Positions 1-8,323 of a DNA stretch of 64,000 nucleotides are shown piece after piece (the first letter of the stretch is position 1; every line of letters starts with the position of its first letter). The stretch lies in the NCBI RefSeq assembly GCF_019457885.1, contig NZ_JAHZST010000002.1:458657-522656 (forward strand). Direction: 5' to 3'. The position numbers were made by a program, and so were the translations under genes. This DNA comes from Shewanella nanhaiensis. GTDB lineage: Bacteria; Pseudomonadota; Gammaproteobacteria; Enterobacterales; Shewanellaceae. The notes beneath the pieces were generated by a model. It was not told the origin of the DNA. It did not search any database and saw only the letters and a list, made by a program, of their open reading frames with translations.

Positions 1-884
1 ACGGGAAAATACACATCAGCTTGGTAGTTATGCTCTAAGTAAGCGCCGCTGGTGTTGCTGCTTTCAGGCAGCATGACACGGTTATAGCGAATGCGTTGCT
101 CCATGGCACTCGATAGCTCAACAAACTTCTTTAAGTTGAGTTCAGCAGGCTCTGAGTCAACCGAGGTCAGATTGATTAACCCCTTGCCCGCACACTGCTC
201 TTTGTTATCGCCAGGACACAGTGCCATGGAGTAGTTGGCACCATCGGTTGCCGCAAAGGCATTGAAATCTTCATAGCAAGTTAGAAAGTCATTGTCTGGC
301 TGTAGGTGTTTTTCCCACATAAATGGGTGCAGGTGCGGCGCATCATCTTTATAGAGCAGCTTACCCGTGCCCTTTAAACTGCCCACTTGTAGCTCAAAAT
401 TGTCTTGGGCGCTCCAGCAAGATAGGTTTTGCTTTATCTTATGGTAGTCACTGAAATACCAAACCAGAACCAGCAGCAATAAGGCAACCACAATACCGGA
501 GATCTTTACCAGCAGTGATACATCAAAAAAAGCCGCGCGCATGGACTCGGCGTCATTCACCGCCAAGAGTTTTACATGGGATTGGGTCGAAATATGCAAC
601 TGATAGCCACGACGTGCGATGGTTTTTAGTTGCACCTCACGGTAAGGATCGAGCTTTTTACGCAGAGTACTGATGCATTGAGTTAACGAGGTCACTGCAA
701 CGACGCGATCGGGCCAGCCTGCACTGAGCAGCTCCTCTTTGGAGCAAACAGGATTTGAGGAGAGTAGAAGACGATGCAGCACTGCGGACTCAGAGAAGGT
801 CAAAATAACCCGCTTACCACTTACGTGATCAACTAACTGATTCGCTTCAGTATCGAACTCCAAATAAGGAGTGATTTTTAACAC
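1..884 (-). CDS. ToxR/CadC-like membrane transcriptional regulator (C-terminus cut by window edge)
   Basis: The minus-strand frame is open from a GTG at 884 to the window edge (about 294 codons). An in-frame TAG lies a few codons upstream, and AGAGG precedes the GTG at 6 bases, so GTG is the likely start. The N-terminal ~100 residues read as a winged-helix Trans_reg_C domain, with ...CSKEELLSAGWPDRVV..., ...TLRKKLDP... and ...IARRGYQL.... A single hydrophobic segment follows (VKISGIVVALLLLVLVWYF, about residue 135), then a periplasmic domain with several Cys. This is the ToxR architecture: cytoplasmic DNA binding with a periplasmic sensor. It lies about 195 bp downstream of nosY on the same strand, so it may control the sir/nos genes; that link is inference from position only. 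Confidence 0.8.
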   Translation of the reverse strand, partial: MLKITPYLEFDTEANQLVDHVSGKRVILTFSESAVLHRLLLSSNPVCSKEELLSAGWPDRVVAVTSLTQCISTLRKKLDPYREVQLKTIARRGYQLHISTQSHVKLLAVNDAESMRAAFFDVSLLVKISGIVVALLLLVLVWYFSDYHKIKQNLSCWSAQDNFELQVGSLKGTGKLLYKDDAPHLHPFMWEKHLQPDNDFLTCYEDFNAFAATDGANYSMALCPGDNKEQCAGKGLINLTSVDSEPAELNLKKFVELSSAMEQRIRYNRVMLPESSNTSGAYLEHNYQADVYFP

Positions 885-1078
885 AATTAACCTCTACTAG
901 TATTTTGGCATCATCGATGTGTTTCGGTTTCAGGCTGGCGAATTCTACAGCTAAGTACTTAAACAGAATGTGATTATTGACGCAAAATGGCCGCTATTGT
1001 GCGACCAATCATCGCTACTGTTCACAGATTGAAAATTAAATAACATTACCTATTTAGTAGTGTTCAGCTTGAGTAGAG

Positions 1079-1921
1079 TTAAAGTGGCTTACCCTTAAAA
1101 ATTCGATGTGAAATAAACGTCAAAACAACAATCCACAGCAGAAACAGCAGGTACATTGCCGATAATCCCCAATCGGTGCTGACTATCATGGCTAAGCTGT
1201 TTGCGCCCTCTCCCTCAATGGCGACTAAGTTAATCGCGCGGTAGAGATCCGTTGGGCTCATAGCGATCAACACGTTGATCAAGAGTTGATTAGCAAAAGA
1301 GAAATCCGACACTAGCAGGGTCAAGAGTAACAGGTCGTAAATAAGCACAAACAGGAACCAGAGCAGCAGTAAGCAGCCAATCGCCTTGGCTTTTTCGGTG
1401 CACTTTAAACTCACTATGTAGCTCAGCAGAATAAAGGTCAGCGCCAGCAAATTACTGCTTAACAGAAACTGAGCAAACGCCATCACAAGCTCACCACTAT
1501 GATATTGCTCGCCAACCAGTAACAGCAGCGCGGCAGTTAAGCCAAATGCAAAGCCAGTGGCGACTAACATCACAGTGATATGACCGAGTAGCTTTCCGAA
1601 AATAATCTGCGACCGCGTCAGTGGGTAAGATAGAAGCAGCAGCAAGGTGCCCGACTCCTCTTCGCCGACAAAACTATCGTAACAGAGCAAAATAGCCGCC
1701 AGTGGAATGATAAATACCGAAATGGTCGACAGGCTACTCATCAGGCTATCAAGCTCAGGCAGATACAGGCTCCCAGTGACGGCACTGCCAGCAAAACTGA
1801 CACTTAACGACAGCAGTAAAAACATGCAGCCCATAAAGGCTAGCCAGCGATTTCGAGAGCTGTCACAGATCTCTTTATAGGCAATAATAAAAATTGGGGA
1901 TCTTGGTCTATGTATGTTCAT
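1079..1921 (-). CDS. nosY: NosY-like ABC transporter permease
   Basis: A 280-residue protein with about six membrane segments. It carries the cytoplasmic loop typical of ABC-2/NosY permeases (YDSFVGEEESGTL... about residues 80-92, then PLTRSQIIFGK) and a late MSPTDLYRAINL motif. Its start lies one base after the nosF stop, so the two are translationally coupled. With NosF it would form an inner-membrane ABC complex that, in N2O reductase systems, works with periplasmic NosD and copper-binding NosL to mature a metal site. Here it is the last gene of the sirA-side run, and no nosZ is seen. Its likely client is therefore SirA, which belongs to a family with a haem-copper active site (inference). 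Confidence 0.88.
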   Translation of the reverse strand: MNIHRPRSPIFIIAYKEICDSSRNRWLAFMGCMFLLLSLSVSFAGSAVTGSLYLPELDSLMSSLSTISVFIIPLAAILLCYDSFVGEEESGTLLLLLSYPLTRSQIIFGKLLGHITVMLVATGFAFGLTAALLLLVGEQYHSGELVMAFAQFLLSSNLLALTFILLSYIVSLKCTEKAKAIGCLLLLWFLFVLIYDLLLLTLLVSDFSFANQLLINVLIAMSPTDLYRAINLVAIEGEGANSLAMIVSTDWGLSAMYLLFLLWIVVLTFISHRIFKGKPL

Positions 1922-1922
1922 T

Positions 1923-2831
1923 CTATAACTGCTCTGCTTGGGAGTGGCTCTCTTGTCCCATTAATTCATGGTAAATATCTTCGAGTCTTGGCTCTTTGAG
2001 CTCGAAATCAAAAATTTGGCACTGTGAAACTAAATGTTGAATCAGCTCGGCTTTTTGTTCGCCGCGAAAATGCAGCAAACCGTCTCGATAAAACTGCCGC
2101 AGATATGCATTGCCACTGACTTGTTTTGTGAGGCCGCTAAAATTGATTGTGGTATGTAGTGGGCTGGCACTTCTCAACTCATAACAGGAACCCAGCGCGA
2201 GACGCCTGCCTTTAGACATGATCAAGGCGCGGTCTAACTGAGACTCAACCAAAGAGAGTTCATGGGTGGAGATAACCACCGCGCAGCCCGCGTATTTCAG
2301 TTGATTAATCTTGCCATAGAGAAACTGTGATGCTTGGGGATCCAGCCCAACCGTAGGCTCATCGAGTAGCAAGATATTGGGCTCAGACAAAATAGCCTGC
2401 GCCACGCCAAGGCGTTGCTTCATCCCTTTCGAGTAGGTCTTTAACTGCCGATCTTGGGCGTATTCGAGGCCAAACTCTTCGATAAGCGAGGTAACACGAG
2501 ATCGGCTGACTCCTTTTAATGCAGCAAAATAACTCAGCACCTCAAGACCGGTCAGCTTGTTATAGAAACTGACATCTTCAGGCAGGTAGCCCAAGTTGAC
2601 CTCCCGTTTACCTTTGCCAGATGTTGCGTTCACCCCCATCACTTTCACCGCTCCGGATGTGGGCGAAATCAGGCCTAAGATGATCTTTATCAGGCTAGAC
2701 TTGCCCGCACCGTTATGGCCGAGTAGTGCCATAGTTTGGCCTGCAGCAACCTCAAAACTGACGTTATCTAGTGCGGTAAAATCTCGATATTTAAGGCTAA
2801 CATCGTTGAGTTTTATCGGAGTATCTAGCAT
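1923..2831 (-). CDS. nosF: NosF-like ABC transporter ATPase
   Basis: A 302-residue ABC ATPase. It shows Walker A GHNGAGKS (residues 38-45), a signature YSKGMKQ (133-139), Walker B ILLLDEP (153-159), D-loop GLDP (162-165) and a switch His in STHE (~190). The C-terminal ~90 residues are the variable extension seen in NosF/CcmA-type ATPases. It would power the NosDFY complex, coupling ATP hydrolysis to the membrane permease and periplasmic NosD. It sits between nosD (52 bp gap) and nosY (1 bp gap) in one minus-strand operon. Generic ABC-2 exporters share this fold; the nosL-nosD-nosY context makes the NosF call firm. Confidence 0.9.
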   Translation of the reverse strand: MLDTPIKLNDVSLKYRDFTALDNVSFEVAAGQTMALLGHNGAGKSSLIKIILGLISPTSGAVKVMGVNATSGKGKREVNLGYLPEDVSFYNKLTGLEVLSYFAALKGVSRSRVTSLIEEFGLEYAQDRQLKTYSKGMKQRLGVAQAILSEPNILLLDEPTVGLDPQASQFLYGKINQLKYAGCAVVISTHELSLVESQLDRALIMSKGRRLALGSCYELRSASPLHTTINFSGLTKQVSGNAYLRQFYRDGLLHFRGEQKAELIQHLVSQCQIFDFELKEPRLEDIYHELMGQESHSQAEQL

Positions 2832-2883
2832 TGCGTTCTCAACTCTCTAGCTATGACTAACTCCATATTTTTAATGATATTCA

Positions 2884-4212
2884 TCAGTTTTGTACTCTGT
2901 CGGAACTGACATTGTTAAGTAGAGGAAAGCTATCGACGATGCCGGTTGGCTCACCGATATCAAATTGGCTTTGCACCCAACGCAGCAGAGCTACAACTGG
3001 GCTATTCATTAAGAAGCGCGCCTCAGGATAGAGCCAAAACAGCTTGTCTAAACTGTCATTTGGTCGATATGGTTTGTCAGCGATACCATCATGATTGCTA
3101 TCCCAGCCCATATAGCCACTCCAGAAGTTTCCCTTGCCTTGATGGCTCCACTCCAATAGCGAATCGCCGACGTATTTGACTTGAATTTGGTTATTAACAA
3201 ATTGATTGCCGTAGACCTTATTCCCCTCTCCGCCCATGGCCATATAGATGCCGATATCACTGGTGGAAAACAGGTTATGGGTCACTTCGTTATCGCGAGC
3301 GCCATAGATAAAGATCCCTTTACCTTCGTTACCTAGCTCGGCCGAGCCTTGTGGGTTATGGGCCAAGGACACTTGGTTATTGTTGACGATAGAGTGTTTG
3401 CTAATGTTAAGTAACACACCAAAATCAATCGCATTGGAGACCTGATTATGGTGCAGGTTAACAAACTCTGAACTCATGATGGCGTAGCCACCATCGACAC
3501 TGTCGACCTCATTGCCATAGGCTTCATCATGCTTGGTGTACATGTAGTGAATACCATACTGAGCCGAGTGGAAGCGGTTATCGAATACTTGGCTGTTGGT
3601 GCTGGTTTCTAAGTAAACCCCGTCTCTCACATTAAAAATTTTATTGTTATGCACCACAGGAGCATCGACACCTTTAAGGTAAACCCCATCCCCTCTGTCG
3701 AGCTTATAAAGAGCGCGATTGCCAGCAATAAGGTTGTTGTTCACGGTAATATGCTTGCTGTTTTCGGCGTAGATGCCAAAGCCATCACCTTGCAGGCGAC
3801 TCGACTCGATATGTACTCGCTCGGCCTGCTCATGGATGAATACGCCAGCATCAAGCTCATACAGATCGCCTCCCCAGTTTTGGATAGTGAGGTTTTTAAG
3901 GCTAACACCTGAGCTAAAAACAGTGATGGCACGACCACGGCCTTGGGCATCAATAATGGCACCGCCCTCACCAGTTAGCGTGATAGGCTGATGGATCTCA
4001 AAGTGGCCAAGGTATTCACCATCGAGCAATAGAACAGTATCTCCCGCTTTCACTGTTTCCAGTTGCAACTTAAGGCTTTCGGTGTCCGAGACTGAGTAAG
4101 TCGCCGCCATGGTCAACGGATTGATAAAGAGCGCAAGCCAAGCGCTAAGACAGAGCCGTTTGGTCGCCGTTTTCAAACCAGTAGCGACCTGCTTTAATGC
4201 AAAAATATTCAT
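2884..4212 (-). CDS. nosD: NosD-like periplasmic copper-site maturation protein
   Basis: A secreted parallel beta-helix (CASH/NosD) protein. After a signal peptide ending near NPLTMAA come many short repeats of the form NxI/N-x-V...GVYL/GIYM (NNNLIAGN, GVYLKGVD, DGVYLETS, GIFIYGA, GIYMAMG). These are typical of NosD, which binds NosFY and receives copper from NosL in N2O reductase systems. The frame is open to a TTG at 4245, but the ATG at 4212 has AAGAGA just upstream and gives a cleaner signal peptide; an ATG at 4224 is the other option. The nosL stop lies at 4248-4250, so the genes are tightly packed. Its probable role here is maturation of the SirA metal site (inference). Confidence 0.87.
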   Translation of the reverse strand: MNIFALKQVATGLKTATKRLCLSAWLALFINPLTMAATYSVSDTESLKLQLETVKAGDTVLLLDGEYLGHFEIHQPITLTGEGGAIIDAQGRGRAITVFSSGVSLKNLTIQNWGGDLYELDAGVFIHEQAERVHIESSRLQGDGFGIYAENSKHITVNNNLIAGNRALYKLDRGDGVYLKGVDAPVVHNNKIFNVRDGVYLETSTNSQVFDNRFHSAQYGIHYMYTKHDEAYGNEVDSVDGGYAIMSSEFVNLHHNQVSNAIDFGVLLNISKHSIVNNNQVSLAHNPQGSAELGNEGKGIFIYGARDNEVTHNLFSTSDIGIYMAMGGEGNKVYGNQFVNNQIQVKYVGDSLLEWSHQGKGNFWSGYMGWDSNHDGIADKPYRPNDSLDKLFWLYPEARFLMNSPVVALLRWVQSQFDIGEPTGIVDSFPLLNNVSSDRVQN

Positions 4213-4247
4213 GGTTCTCTTCATGCTCGGCCAATCAACTTGCAAAA

Positions 4248-4736
4248 CTACTCACCAGCCAACAGCGCAATATCAATCTGTTCATAGGAGAAAACAGCGC
4301 CACCAAACTCTGTGGCAAACTTGACCGCATCATCTTGGCTCTTAAAGCTTGCCACCGCAGGTCCCATGACCGCCTTTTTGCTTGTGCCGTAGACATACCA
4401 AGCTTGAGTTGCATCGATAAAGGCATTGTCTGTCGGAGCTGTCCAATCCGTGACAGCAAGATCATGGACAAACAGGGCTTCAATTTGGCGTTTGTTTTCA
4501 GCTTGCAGTGCAAAGTTAAACATGTCGCGAGTCGAACAGAACTTAGGCACGATCGACTGTCCCTTGAGATGGACTTGCCCCTTGGGGCCAGGGTATTTGG
4601 TGATCATCATGCCGCACAGGTGGCAACGGTCATGTTCATGAATGGCTTCTGCCGATAGCGGCTTTTCATCTATGGCGCTGTCACTGCAAGCACCGAGTAA
4701 AGGTAGTAGGAATAACAAACAGAACAGCTTTTTCAT
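4248..4736 (-). CDS. nosL: NosL-like copper-binding lipoprotein
   Basis: A 162-residue lipoprotein. The signal peptide ends in a lipobox LLGAC (Cys17), so the protein is anchored on the periplasmic side. The diagnostic NosL motif CHLCGMM (Cys38, Cys41, Met43-44) is present, followed by FCSTRD, a conserved family element. NosL is known to bind Cu(I) and hand it to NosD/NosDFY. It precedes nosDFY in the same direction but is separated from sirD by 235 bp that contain a long inverted repeat, so it could have its own promoter or differential expression. In W. succinogenes MccA, a SirA relative, the active site contains copper, which makes a copper chaperone here sensible. Confidence 0.92.
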   Translation of the reverse strand: MKKLFCLLFLLPLLGACSDSAIDEKPLSAEAIHEHDRCHLCGMMITKYPGPKGQVHLKGQSIVPKFCSTRDMFNFALQAENKRQIEALFVHDLAVTDWTAPTDNAFIDATQAWYVYGTSKKAVMGPAVASFKSQDDAVKFATEFGGAVFSYEQIDIALLAGE

Positions 4737-4759
4737 CTTCTCTCCAAAATGCTTTCAGA

Positions 4760-4804
4760 CTAGCCCTTTAATTGCCTTGCAGGGGCGGTGTATTAAAGGG
4801 CTAG
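4760..4804. repeat. 13-bp inverted repeat between sirD and nosL
   Basis: CTAGCCCTTTAAT (4760-4772) and its exact complement ATTAAAGGGCTAG (4792-4804) enclose a 19-base loop. The rest of the 235-bp gap holds a second inverted repeat just after the sirD stop, CTTATTAG/CTAATAAG (4926-4933, 4947-4954). Neither is followed by a strong T-run on the minus strand. They look like RNA stem-loops in the polycistronic message (processing, attenuation or 3'-end protection) rather than textbook terminators. No coding frame is evident in the gap. Confidence 0.6.
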
Positions 4805-4971
4805 CTTACTCACTGTGTATTGAGCCTTTGGTCACTCACTCCCAGCTGCTAAGCTTGCGCTTGAACAAGCTTGGAAGCGAGCGACCGCATACTCGCTACT
4901 CTCTTGCGTAAAATGACTCGAGATACTTATTAGGTGGGGAGTAGTACTAATAAGCTCACGAAATCATTTCA

Positions 4972-5919
4972 CTAGATAGCATTTAACTGGCCTGCGTAAA
5001 TCACAAACATACGCAAGCACATCATGCCAACGACTGCACACATGCCAGACATGTAGAAGGCTTTAGCTGAATGGCTAAAGGCTTTACCTGTGGCGAAGTT
5101 AAGCAATAGTGGACCCACAAAACCGACACCCACCACACCGAACCAGAACACGTTTGCCCATACGCCAGTATGGAAACCAGCGAATGCAGCTTGTGCACCT
5201 GCATTACCTGTAGCCAAAGACATGATGATCATGAACAGGAACAGAGCTTCAGCTGCCATTACTGGCCATTCGATGGCGTGTAATGTGTGCATGTCTTTGC
5301 TGTGTAGATCTTCTTTGAATACTGATACTGCAATCATTTTTGCAGCAGCGGCACCAGCAGAAAGACCAGACGCAACAAATAGCGCTGGCAATACCGAGGT
5401 ATTGATAATTGGGAAACGGATTAAGGCTGAGATCAAGAAGCCGGTATAGGCACACACTGACATAGCAAGTACCAGTACTAGCTTTTCAGATGGCGCGCGG
5501 ATACCGCGTAACTTGTCGATAATTGGCAGTAAGAAGTGCAGTGGCTTAAATGCCTTAATCTCTTCTTCAAACGCGAACAGTGTTATCAAGGCAACCAAAG
5601 GAATGTATGCATTTAGGACAAGAACACCCACTGACATCACTGAGTTTAGGTTGTAGAACACCAAAATTCGCCAGAAGAACAGAGGGTTAGTCAAGTCGAT
5701 AACTAGACACAACATACCCAGTGCAATCGTTACCAGTGAAACTAAAGACGCCGCCTTTAAGAAAGGCGTGTTTTCAGTTTGTTTTTTGTAGAAACGAATA
5801 AACAGGGCAACCGATAGCGCGCCACCAGAGATACCAGCAAAGAAGAGGTAAACCGCAATTGGCCAAGGCCAAGCGATGCCCTGTGACAGGCCCATGGTAA
5901 ATTCAATATTACCGTCCAT
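4972..5919 (-). CDS. sirD: SirD, NrfD-family membrane quinol-oxidising subunit
   Basis: A 315-residue integral membrane protein with about eight to nine hydrophobic segments and the NrfD/PsrC-type N-terminus (IAWPWPIAVYLFFAGISGGALSV). NrfD-type subunits take electrons from the quinol pool and pass them to a partner ferredoxin-like protein. The partner gene sirC lies immediately upstream, with only 2 bases between the sirC stop and this start. In the sulfite reductase pathway SirD-SirC would feed electrons from menaquinol to periplasmic SirA. The run of eight gene families around it matches the described Shewanella sir locus. Confidence 0.92.
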   Translation of the reverse strand: MDGNIEFTMGLSQGIAWPWPIAVYLFFAGISGGALSVALFIRFYKKQTENTPFLKAASLVSLVTIALGMLCLVIDLTNPLFFWRILVFYNLNSVMSVGVLVLNAYIPLVALITLFAFEEEIKAFKPLHFLLPIIDKLRGIRAPSEKLVLVLAMSVCAYTGFLISALIRFPIINTSVLPALFVASGLSAGAAAAKMIAVSVFKEDLHSKDMHTLHAIEWPVMAAEALFLFMIIMSLATGNAGAQAAFAGFHTGVWANVFWFGVVGVGFVGPLLLNFATGKAFSHSAKAFYMSGMCAVVGMMCLRMFVIYAGQLNAI

Positions 5920-5921
5920 GA

Positions 5922-6632
5922 CTATACTCCTAACTTCACAATAGGGATGTAACGCAAGCTTGGCTCAGTACCAAAGCCCGGCTTAATACGTACCGAGTCC
6001 TTAACTGCCAATAGCTTACTTACATATGAAGTTGGATCGTTTGCATCACCAAAGATTAGTGCGTCGTAACGGCACTGCTGCACACAAGCAGGTAGCTCGC
6101 CAATGGCAAGTTTGCTGTTTAAGCAGAAGTCACAGTTATCGGCCACGTCAGTCTCTTTGTTGATGAAACGGGCATCGTATGGGCAAGCACCGATACAATA
6201 CTTACAGCCCGCACATTTAGCTGCGTCCATGGTCACAATGCCAGTCTTCTCATCGCGGTGTGCAGCGCCTGTTGGGCAAACTGTGACGCATGGTGCGTTC
6301 TTACATTGCTGACATGAAACCCGCACAAACTTACGTTGGCAGCCACAATCACCAGTTTTGCCACAGTGTGGACATGGTTGACCTTCAACGGCGCTTGATT
6401 GCTCCTCCATTAGCAGTCGAGATTTACCTTTTGGCAAGTGGTTCGCCTTATTACAGGCTTCCTTACACTCACCACACCCGACACATTTGTTCTGGTCGAA
6501 AACCATCACATAATGCGGCTTGTTGGTATCTTCCTTTTCTTTGACCGAGCTACACCCAACAAGCGGTGTTAATATCAAAGAGCTGGCTCCTAGACCTTTA
6601 AGGAACCTCCGTCTCTCTAGATTTTCACTCAC
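5922..6632 (-). CDS. sirC: SirC, four-cluster 4Fe-4S electron-transfer protein
   Basis: A 236-residue protein. The N-terminus carries a twin-Arg-like signal (RRRFLKG) followed by a hydrophobic stretch ending LTPLVGC, so it is probably Tat-exported and possibly lipidated at Cys27. Cys groups for four [4Fe-4S] clusters follow: CVGCGEC..C (50-60), CQQC..C..CP (107-119), CAGCKYC..CP (140-150) and CDFC...C..C (167-187). This is the NrfC/PsrB layout. An extra insertion with Cys87, Cys90, Cys96 and Cys98 (CPHCGKTGDCGC) lies between the first two groups and could bind a further metal. It pairs with SirD and is expected to deliver electrons to SirA. Confidence 0.92.
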   Translation of the reverse strand: MSENLERRRFLKGLGASSLILTPLVGCSSVKEKEDTNKPHYVMVFDQNKCVGCGECKEACNKANHLPKGKSRLLMEEQSSAVEGQPCPHCGKTGDCGCQRKFVRVSCQQCKNAPCVTVCPTGAAHRDEKTGIVTMDAAKCAGCKYCIGACPYDARFINKETDVADNCDFCLNSKLAIGELPACVQQCRYDALIFGDANDPTSYVSKLLAVKDSVRIKPGFGTEPSLRYIPIVKLGV

Positions 6633-6730
6633 AGCATCCTCCGGTTATCGGTATTAAACCGACACGTTATTTTTTTAATTTTATATTTCTTACTAGCAAT
6701 TAATTAAGGTATGAATTAGCAACTACAGAT

Positions 6731-7450
6731 TTAACTTGGGATTAATTTTTTCTTAGACTTATCAATTGCAAAATTAATAGCGTCACGATTAAAGGATTGG
6801 ACTTTATTGGTTAAAACAATATTCCAGTTATCAATCGCCTTTTGGTAATTACCTTTAAGGTAAGCATCGTTAGCAATTAATAATCGAGTATTAAGTTCTT
6901 CATGATGCAGAGTTAGCGCCCTCGCGATCACTAAAGAGGTGTCCATGGTGATAACACGCTCATCACGGTAATACATAGATGTTGCTTTAAGCCCCAAGGC
7001 TTGTGCGTTTTCGCTGTCGATTGTAAGCAGTTGTTCTAAGGTTCCGAGCGCATCCTTATACATGCCGCCATCAATATATGACTGGGCAAGCCCTAATAAC
7101 ACTAGTGGGTCACCTGGGTTTTCTTCGGCTAGTTTTTGACCTTTGTTAATCTCTGCAACCAAAAGATAATCAATGTTGTAATCAACTTTAGCTGAATCTA
7201 AATGTTGATAACTCCCAATGACTAAATAGAGTGAAACAGAAACACAGATTAAAAATAAGCCAATTATTCCTAGGTGGTAACTGTTATTTTTTTCAACGTT
7301 TTTAGATTCAATATTAATATTAGAGCCAAAGATGTGCCCAACCTCCTTTTCTAGCTCAGCAAGATCATCGCCATACTTAAGGTGATGACAAATAATCCAG
7401 CCTAGCGAAAGCAATAGGATAATTGAGATACTAATAAGCAATGTATTCAT
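6731..7450 (-). CDS. sirG: CcmI/NrfG-like TPR haem-lyase component (probable SirG)
   Basis: A 239-residue protein with two N-terminal membrane segments (residues ~3-23 and ~62-84) separated by a short loop, then a periplasmic region with tetratricopeptide-like helices (LVLLGLAQSYIDGGMYKDALGTLEQLL..., ALGLKATSMYY...). This is the layout of CcmI, fused relatives of which include NrfG. Such proteins bind the C-terminus of the apocytochrome and present it to the CcmF/CcmH haem lyase. Together with SirE and SirF across the divergent promoter it would form the dedicated lyase for the CX15CH haem of SirA. The name SirG is assigned from memory of the S. oneidensis locus and is less certain than the function. 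Confidence 0.72.
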   Translation of the reverse strand: MNTLLISISIILLLSLGWIICHHLKYGDDLAELEKEVGHIFGSNINIESKNVEKNNSYHLGIIGLFLICVSVSLYLVIGSYQHLDSAKVDYNIDYLLVAEINKGQKLAEENPGDPLVLLGLAQSYIDGGMYKDALGTLEQLLTIDSENAQALGLKATSMYYRDERVITMDTSLVIARALTLHHEELNTRLLIANDAYLKGNYQKAIDNWNIVLTNKVQSFNRDAINFAIDKSKKKLIPS

Positions 7451-7481
7451 CTTGACTCTATATCAATAATTAATATCAAAT

Positions 7482-8285
7482 TTACTTGTGTGGATTGGCG
7501 CCCATAGAGCCGCCCATCATGCCACCCATGCCCATTCCGGACAGTCCCATGCCGTGAGCACCTTCACCTGGTTCCTCAACCTTGACCAATTCCACTTCGA
7601 AAACCAAAGTAGAGTGAGGTTGAATCATGCCAACGACACGTTCACCGTAAGCAAGTGCAGGTGGGATGGTTAACTTAAACTTTGACCCTTGAGGCATTAA
7701 GGCAAGCGCTTCTTGCCAGCCTTCAATAACGGTAATTAGAGAGAAGCGGTTAGGTTCGTTACGCTCATAGGTGCTGTCAAACTCAGTGCCATCAATCAAG
7801 GTGCCCTTGTAGTGCACGGTTACGACATCATTACCAGCTGGCATGGCGCCCTTACCCATGGTGATCACTTCATATTGCAGACCCGATTTAGTCTGTTTTA
7901 CAGCACTGTTTTTAGCATTTTCAGCCATGAAAGCTTCACCTGCAGCTATGTTCTTAGCCGTCAGTGCATCTAACTTGACCTGTTTAGCCGCATTGAGCGT
8001 TTCAGCGCGTTGATTAAGGTAGGTGACAATCTCCTCTTTAGACATTTTTGTTTCATCTTTTAATGCATCGAGTAGACCATTTACCACCTGTTCCATATCA
8101 ACTTCAGCGCCTAACTGAGATTGGCCATATACCTGACTAGAGATATGGTGACCAAATGATGCGCCTATGCTGTACGACTCCTTTTCAACGTCAGTGGTCA
8201 AATCGCTATTAGCAAAACACGACACAGATACTGATAGGGATAGACAAGACACAACGGCCAAGACACTTTTTTTAAGCTTTTTCAT
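7482..8285 (-). CDS. Secreted FKBP-type peptidyl-prolyl isomerase with Met-rich C-terminal tail
   Basis: A 267-residue FkpA-like protein: signal peptide (to about Ala25), a helical FKBP_N dimerisation region (residues ~30-130) and an FKBP catalytic domain (~133-236; VTVHYKGTLIDGTEFDSTYERNEP, FSLITVIEGWQEAL, IPPALAYGE). After the domain comes an unusual Gly/Met tail (residues ~240-267) with six Met and two His (GMGLSGMGMGGMMGGSMG). Isomerases of this kind accompany octahaem sulfite reductases in other bacteria (MccB of W. succinogenes), consistent with folding of the cytochrome. The tail looks like a soft-metal-binding sequence and may hold Cu(I); that is inference. Confidence 0.88.
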   Translation of the reverse strand: MKKLKKSVLAVVSCLSLSVSVSCFANSDLTTDVEKESYSIGASFGHHISSQVYGQSQLGAEVDMEQVVNGLLDALKDETKMSKEEIVTYLNQRAETLNAAKQVKLDALTAKNIAAGEAFMAENAKNSAVKQTKSGLQYEVITMGKGAMPAGNDVVTVHYKGTLIDGTEFDSTYERNEPNRFSLITVIEGWQEALALMPQGSKFKLTIPPALAYGERVVGMIQPHSTLVFEVELVKVEEPGEGAHGMGLSGMGMGGMMGGSMGANPHK

Positions 8286-8323
8286 ACAATCAATCTCACT
8301 AAAAAATAAATTTACATAATCCG

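Noticed and set aside
2946..3971. Several 60-90 codon frames opposite nosD
   Set aside because: They are opposite-strand or shifted-frame shadows of a clear NosD gene and have no supporting features.
1079..4736. A nitrous oxide reductase (nos) operon
   Set aside because: Only nosL, nosD, nosF and nosY are present; no nosZ or nosR is seen and the genes continue the sirA-side run.
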